A stretch of 8,901 bases of DNA. Origin: Trueperaceae bacterium (GTDB taxonomy: Bacteria > Deinococcota > Deinococci > Deinococcales > Trueperaceae). Made by a program: the position numbers and the translations under genes. Of the stretch, positions 6,671 through 8,901 are shown piece by piece (the stretch's first letter is position 1; each line of letters opens with the position of its first letter). The notes beneath the pieces were generated by a model. It was given only the letters and a program-made list of their open reading frames with translations, had not been told where the DNA came from and searched no databases. The DNA is taken from positions 1 to 8,901 of the forward strand of contig SLSQ01000131.1 in NCBI GenBank assembly GCA_007130355.1, in the 5' to 3' direction.

Positions 6671-6832
6671 GCGGCGCCTGGCGCGAAGGTCGGCCACCTC
6701 GACGTCGACGTCGCCCATCGTCATCGCGTCGGTCCCGCGCTGCGCCGAACCGCGCTGCATGCCGTGGACCGCATCGATGGCACTAGCGCGACGGAGCGCA
6801 CGAAGTGAAGCGTCGAGCGGAATGCCGCCTCG
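6665..6832 (-). pseudogene. C-terminal remnant of an antitoxin-like gene
   Basis: The minus-strand frame, preceded by an in-frame TGA at 6833-6835, reads GIPLDASLRALRRASAIDAV, HGMQRGSAQRGTDA and MTMGDVDVEVADLRARRRR before a TAG at 6665-6667. The last segment matches the tail pattern of many VapB-like antitoxins (MT-x-x-E/D-I/V-D-x-E-I/V-x-x-x-R-x-x-RR), which threads through the PIN toxin. No N-terminal DNA-binding domain and no start codon remain. Composition is coding-like, but identification rests on one motif. Confidence 0.4.
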
Positions 6833-7022
6833 TCACCAACGCATTCATCGGTCGAACGTCCATTACCTCAGGATGCTGGCCATCGAGCGTAGGAGTGACG
6901 AGTACGACGTTCGCATCCGAGGCGACCTCGGCACGACACGAGGTCCAACGTGCTACCGACCCAGCCCGCCACGGCCGGCACCAAGGACGTGCCAAGCAAC
7001 ACCGTAGGAGCACGGCGACCGC

Positions 7023-7060
7023 CCGCCCTCTTCACCGCGAAACGACCGGCTCGACCGTCC
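7023..7060. repeat. 38-bp repeat downstream of doc, copy 1
   Basis: Aligns without gaps to 7967-8004 at 32 of 38 positions, with a 17-base identical run (7042-7058). On the minus strand it would encode TVEPVVSR followed by TGA, the same end as HigA, although here it lies outside any gene, 12 bp past the doc stop. Confidence 0.75.
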
Positions 7061-7071
7061 CACGAAGTCCG

Positions 7072-7461
7072 TCACCCCTCCCCTTCCGAGATGCCGACGG
7101 AGTGCGTACGAAGCCACGCCACCAGGCGCTCGAACCGGAAACGGTCACCTTCATGCGCGTCCATGATGAATTCGAACGTCTCATCGGACTGAGCCGTGAT
7201 CCGTGTCCCGTTGATCGCGAGGAACGCGTAGGTGGCCGCGAAGGCGGTGCGCTTGTTCCCGTCCACGAACGGGTGGTTCTGGGCGAGGCTCTCCCAAAGC
7301 GCCGCCGCTTCTTCGATGAGACCGGCGTAATAGCCGGTCTGGGGCCGATACAGGGCGGCCTCGAGCGCACCAGGGTCCCGGACGCCGCCCGAGCCTCCGT
7401 ATCGGGCGATCTGGTCCGCATGAATCGCCAGGACGTCGGCCAGCGTTAGGTGATCGCTCAC
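7072..7461 (-). CDS. doc: Doc-type toxin (Fic/Doc fold)
   Basis: A 129-residue protein with the Doc signature HPFVDGNKRTAF (H63 to F74), the Fic-fold catalytic loop in which the His and the Lys/Arg bind ATP phosphates. Doc kinases phosphorylate and inactivate elongation factor Tu. Other family features: LTLADVLAIHADQIARYGG (N-terminal helix), GVRDPGALEAAL, ALWESLAQN before the motif, and AINGTRITAQSDETFEFIM after it. Length and layout match standalone Doc proteins. The start is GTG 7461, overlapping the antitoxin stop (GTGA), so the two are translationally coupled. Gene order, antitoxin then toxin, is canonical for phd-doc. Confidence 0.92.
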   Translation of the reverse strand: MSDHLTLADVLAIHADQIARYGGSGGVRDPGALEAALYRPQTGYYAGLIEEAAALWESLAQNHPFVDGNKRTAFAATYAFLAINGTRITAQSDETFEFIMDAHEGDRFRFERLVAWLRTHSVGISEGEG

Positions 7462-7688
7462 TCGGCCAGCTTCTTGTAGAGCGCTCCGAATCGCTCGTGG
7501 CTCGCTTCGTACGCGGCCATGACGTGCGCCCTGGGACGCCCGCTCTTACGCTTCTCGAGCAAGTCGCTCAGTGCTTCGTCGACCAGCGCCTGAATCTGGC
7601 GCCCTTCACGACGCGCGAGGGCACGCACTTCGGCCAGCGTCTCCGCATCGACCTGGGTCGCGAATTTCTGCCTAGGTACGTCGTCCAC
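7458..7688 (-). CDS. Antitoxin partner of Doc (ribbon-helix-helix-like, not a recognisable Phd)
   Basis: With the start at GTG 7688 the protein has 76 residues: VDDVPRQKFATQVDAETLAE, VRALARREGRQIQALVDEAL, SDLLEKRKSGRPRAHV and YEASHERFGALYKKLAE. The first half fits a ribbon-helix-helix DNA-binding unit (strand around residues 8-14, helices around 15-27 and 32-44). The tail would bind Doc. I do not see the N-terminal pattern of Phd/YefM. GTG 7688 has GGGGAG 5 bases upstream. The longer start at ATG 7721 lacks a ribosome site and lies inside the candidate operator, so it is less likely. Identification as the antitoxin rests mainly on position, size and coupling. Confidence 0.82.
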   Translation of the reverse strand: MDDVPRQKFATQVDAETLAEVRALARREGRQIQALVDEALSDLLEKRKSGRPRAHVMAAYEASHERFGALYKKLAE

Positions 7689-7717
7689 GATGTCTCCCCT
7701 CGCCGTGAAGCTCGGCT

Positions 7718-7733
7718 TCATGACGGATCATGA
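7718..7733. promoter_or_regulatory. Paired TCATGA sites, candidate operator of the doc operon
   Basis: Two identical palindromes TCATGA at 7718-7723 and 7728-7733 are spaced 10 bp, one helical turn, in the form TCATGACGGATCATGA. They lie 30-45 bp upstream of the antitoxin GTG. Tandem short palindromes at this spacing are typical for cooperative RHH repressor binding. The core promoter boxes are not clear. From here to 7966 I find no gene. Confidence 0.6.
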
Positions 7734-7966
7734 CAGATCGTGGTCGTGAATCCGTAGCGGCGCGACACGTTCATCTGTGCTGCGTGACTTGCGACATGGT
7801 ACGAGCCTCAACAAAATCGCCTCGAAACGCCGTCGTTGCCGCGCGCGCCGAACTTGGGCGGACGCTCGTGCTCAACCTGCACCCGTTCCCGAACCGTCCG
7901 CTGCCGTCGGGCGGAAGCCTTGCCCCGCCCGCGCCATCGTCGGCCGAGGCCCCGTCACGGACGCGG

Positions 7967-8004
7967 CCGTCCGCTTCATCGGGAGACGACCGGCTCGACC
8001 GTTC
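7967..8004. repeat. 38-bp repeat at the 3' end of higA, copy 2
   Basis: Matches 7023-7060 at 32 of 38 positions. This copy contains the last codons and the TGA stop (7976-7978) of higA, supplying the unusual terminal residues TVEPVVSR. Confidence 0.75.
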
Positions 8005-8260
8005 GTTCCGGACGATGCCGCGCCAGGTCGTACGCCATCTGCAGGTTCGCCCAGAACTCCGCCGTGGTGCCGAACGCCTGCGCGAGGAGCCACGCCGTCT
8101 CCGGCGTCACGCCGCGCTTGCCGTTGACGAGCTCGTTGACGCGCTGGATCGGGATGCCCAGGTGGCGGGCGAGCTGCACTTGGCTCAGGCCGTGCGGCCC
8201 CAGGAACTCGTCCCGGAGGATGGTGCCTGGATGGGTGGGAACTCGGAGCTCTGGAAGCAT
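7976..8260 (-). CDS. higA: HigA antitoxin (XRE family)
   Basis: A 94-residue protein with the HigA hallmark RVPTHPGTILRDEFL (residues 6-20), a Cro/XRE helix-turn-helix LSQVQLARHLGIPIQRVNEL (25-44), VNGKRGVTPETAWLLAQAFG, and TTAEFWANLQMAYDL (65-79). It binds HigB and represses the operon. The start at ATG 8260 is favoured by GGGGAG about 7 bases upstream and by family alignment; an upstream ATG at 8278 overlaps the higB stop and would add six residues. The C-terminus is odd: HigA proteins usually end soon after YDL, whereas here it continues to TVEPVVSR, residues encoded by a repeat also present downstream of doc. Confidence 0.92.
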   Translation of the reverse strand: MLPELRVPTHPGTILRDEFLGPHGLSQVQLARHLGIPIQRVNELVNGKRGVTPETAWLLAQAFGTTAEFWANLQMAYDLARHRPERTVEPVVSR

Positions 8261-8277
8261 GCTGCATCTCCCCTTCA

Positions 8278-8571
8278 TCAGGAGTGGTAATCCACGAGTC
8301 CGACGTCGTGCGCATCGCCGTCGCTCCAGCGGAAGACCAGCCTCCACTGGGCGTTGACGCGAATCGAACTCCAGTGGGCCCAGTCGCCGCGGAGCGTCTC
8401 CAGCCGGTTTCCTGGTGGCGCACGAAGATCTCGAAGCGCCGCAGCGGCGTGGAGCATGTCCAACTTCACGCGCGCACGCTCGACGACCTCCATCGGGACC
8501 CTCCGTGTGCGCGAGGTCTCGCGCCCGTGGAACAGGTCTTCCGTTCGCCGATCGCGGAACGAGCGAATCAT
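8278..8571 (-). CDS. higB: HigB toxin (RelE-superfamily mRNA interferase)
   Basis: The 97-residue protein matches HigB along its full length: MIRSFRDRRTEDLFHG at the start, ARVKLDMLHAAAALRDLRAP in the middle, PPGNRLETLRGDW, SIRVNAQWRLVFRW and GDAHDVGLVDYH at the end. HigB binds the ribosome and cuts translated mRNA. The order higB then higA is the inverted one normal for this family. GGAG lies 7 bases before the ATG at 8571. The short gap to higA (17 bp) makes a two-gene operon under the promoter just upstream. Confidence 0.94.
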   Translation of the reverse strand: MIRSFRDRRTEDLFHGRETSRTRRVPMEVVERARVKLDMLHAAAALRDLRAPPGNRLETLRGDWAHWSSIRVNAQWRLVFRWSDGDAHDVGLVDYHS

Positions 8572-8589
8572 CGACGCGCTCCGTGTACA

Positions 8590-8618
8590 TTAACATGCTT
8601 ACACGGTATCCGTGTAAA
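8590..8618 (-). promoter_or_regulatory. higBA promoter and HigA operator
   Basis: On the minus strand TTTACA (-35, 8618-8613) and TGTTAA (-10, 8595-8590) are 17 bases apart. A perfect 8+3+8 palindrome, TTACACGGTATCCGTGTAA (8599-8617), covers the -35 and spacer. A further half-site CCGTGTA at 8581-8587 faces TACACGG at 8600-8606. HigA bound here would block polymerase. The leader to higB is only about 13 bases. Confidence 0.75.
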
Positions 8619-8650
8619 ACTCCGCGGATCGACAGCCCCGGCTGCAGCGT

Positions 8651-8692
8651 GCGCTTCACGTGCCCAACGGTCGGCGGTCACGCCACCCATCG
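8651..8692. repeat. 42-bp intergenic repeat, copy 2
   Basis: Matches 6629-6670 at 34 of 42 positions without gaps. It lies 80 bp upstream of higB, outside the promoter, at the right-hand border of the TA array. Confidence 0.7.
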
Positions 8693-8815
8693 TGACGAAG
8701 CCGCGCCCGGTATTCCCGTTCGTCCCGGCAATCGCTGAGCCCGAGACGGCCCGCGCCCGTAGCTTCCCTCGACCGTTTCGCCGCACCCACCCCCGCACCC
8801 AGGTACGCTCCCCCA

Positions 8816-8901
8816 ATGAGCGACCTCGGTCCCGGCGTGTACGAGACGCTGGTCACGGCACTGGTGCGCGAACGGCTCGCGAAGGTCCCGCCGGACCACA
8901 C
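8816..8901 (+). CDS. Start of a plus-strand gene, possibly a DEAD/DEAH helicase (cut by window edge)
   Basis: An ATG at 8816 opens a frame to the window end: MSDLGPGVYETLVTALVRER and then LAKVPPDH (28 codons). The pattern G-x-Y-E-x-L-V-T-x-x-L with following charged helix resembles the N-terminus of large helicases with a C-terminal DUF3427 domain, but too little is visible for a firm call. Only a weak AGGT lies upstream. It is the only plus-strand coding signal right of the lipoprotein gene and probably marks the end of the TA array. Confidence 0.5.
   Translation, partial: MSDLGPGVYETLVTALVRERLAKVPPDH

Larger units (their letters stand above)
6550..7071. other. Intergenic stretch between hicAB and doc with repeats and a decayed gene
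   Basis: About 520 bp without an intact gene. It holds, from left to right, one copy of a 42-bp repeat (6629-6670), the tail of an antitoxin-like gene on the minus strand (6665-6832), a GTCCAAC box (6943-6949), and one copy of a 38-bp repeat (7023-7060) just past the doc stop. On the minus strand near 6860-6930 a short frame reads SDANVVL and could be a trace of a PIN toxin, but this is too weak to annotate. Confidence 0.5.

Noticed and set aside
6860..6930. Possible vapC relic: plus-strand YLRMLAIER resembles AYLAALAIER of the broken VapC, and the minus strand reads SDANVVL like a PIN N-terminus.
   Set aside because: The two hints lie on opposite strands, each rests on fewer than ten residues, and nothing around them aligns to a PIN domain.
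7734..8290. Plus-strand open frame across the higA region.
   Set aside because: It is antisense to the well supported higA gene and shows shadow-frame composition.
8568..8901. Open minus-strand frames upstream of higB and over the right edge, including one reading WAREAHAAAG through the 42-bp repeat.
   Set aside because: No homology recognised, composition typical of shadow frames in GC-rich DNA, and they cross the higBA promoter and the start of the plus-strand gene.

Overview
The window is high-GC bacterial DNA, estimated by eye at roughly two thirds G+C. A Gram-negative (diderm) host is suggested by a lipobox-bearing PEGA-type lipoprotein and a cytochrome b561-type inner-membrane protein. 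Nothing here fixes the phylum. I see no rRNA, tRNA, CRISPR array, transposase or integrase.

Left part (1-4380), mostly housekeeping or accessory genes. A cytochrome b561 gene on the minus strand runs off the left edge. It is divergent from a TauE/SafE-family permease gene. Then follow a frameshifted small membrane-protein gene, an XRE regulator and an NAD(P)-binding (NmrA/SDR-like) gene. The last two overlap by 4 bp and look like one operon with the broken gene. After a short relic of a vapB antitoxin gene (minus strand) come a DUF429 RNase-H-fold gene and a PEGA-like outer-membrane lipoprotein, both on plus.

Right part (4551-8690), a toxin-antitoxin (TA) array with every module on the minus strand. 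Read 5' to 3' on the minus strand the order is: higB-higA, an RHH-like antitoxin plus doc (Fic fold), the tail of a decayed antitoxin-like gene, hicA-hicB, a decayed TPR-like gene, and vapB with a vapC interrupted by an in-frame amber codon. The vapB relic near 2700 is a further decayed TA piece. The intact modules have overlapping or closely spaced genes. Each module has its own, different palindromic or repeated element upstream, as expected for autoregulated type II TA operons. Clear promoters are visible for hicAB and higBA.

Two families of short imperfect repeats (42 bp, 34/42 identical; 38 bp, 32/38 identical) sit at the borders of the modules. Four 7-bp boxes of the form GTTRRRY, all in the same orientation, also lie between modules. 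This gives the region the look of a cassette array resembling a sedentary integron, but no complete attC site or integrase is visible, so that reading is a hypothesis.

The right edge (8816 on) holds the start of a plus-strand gene that may be a large helicase-type protein.
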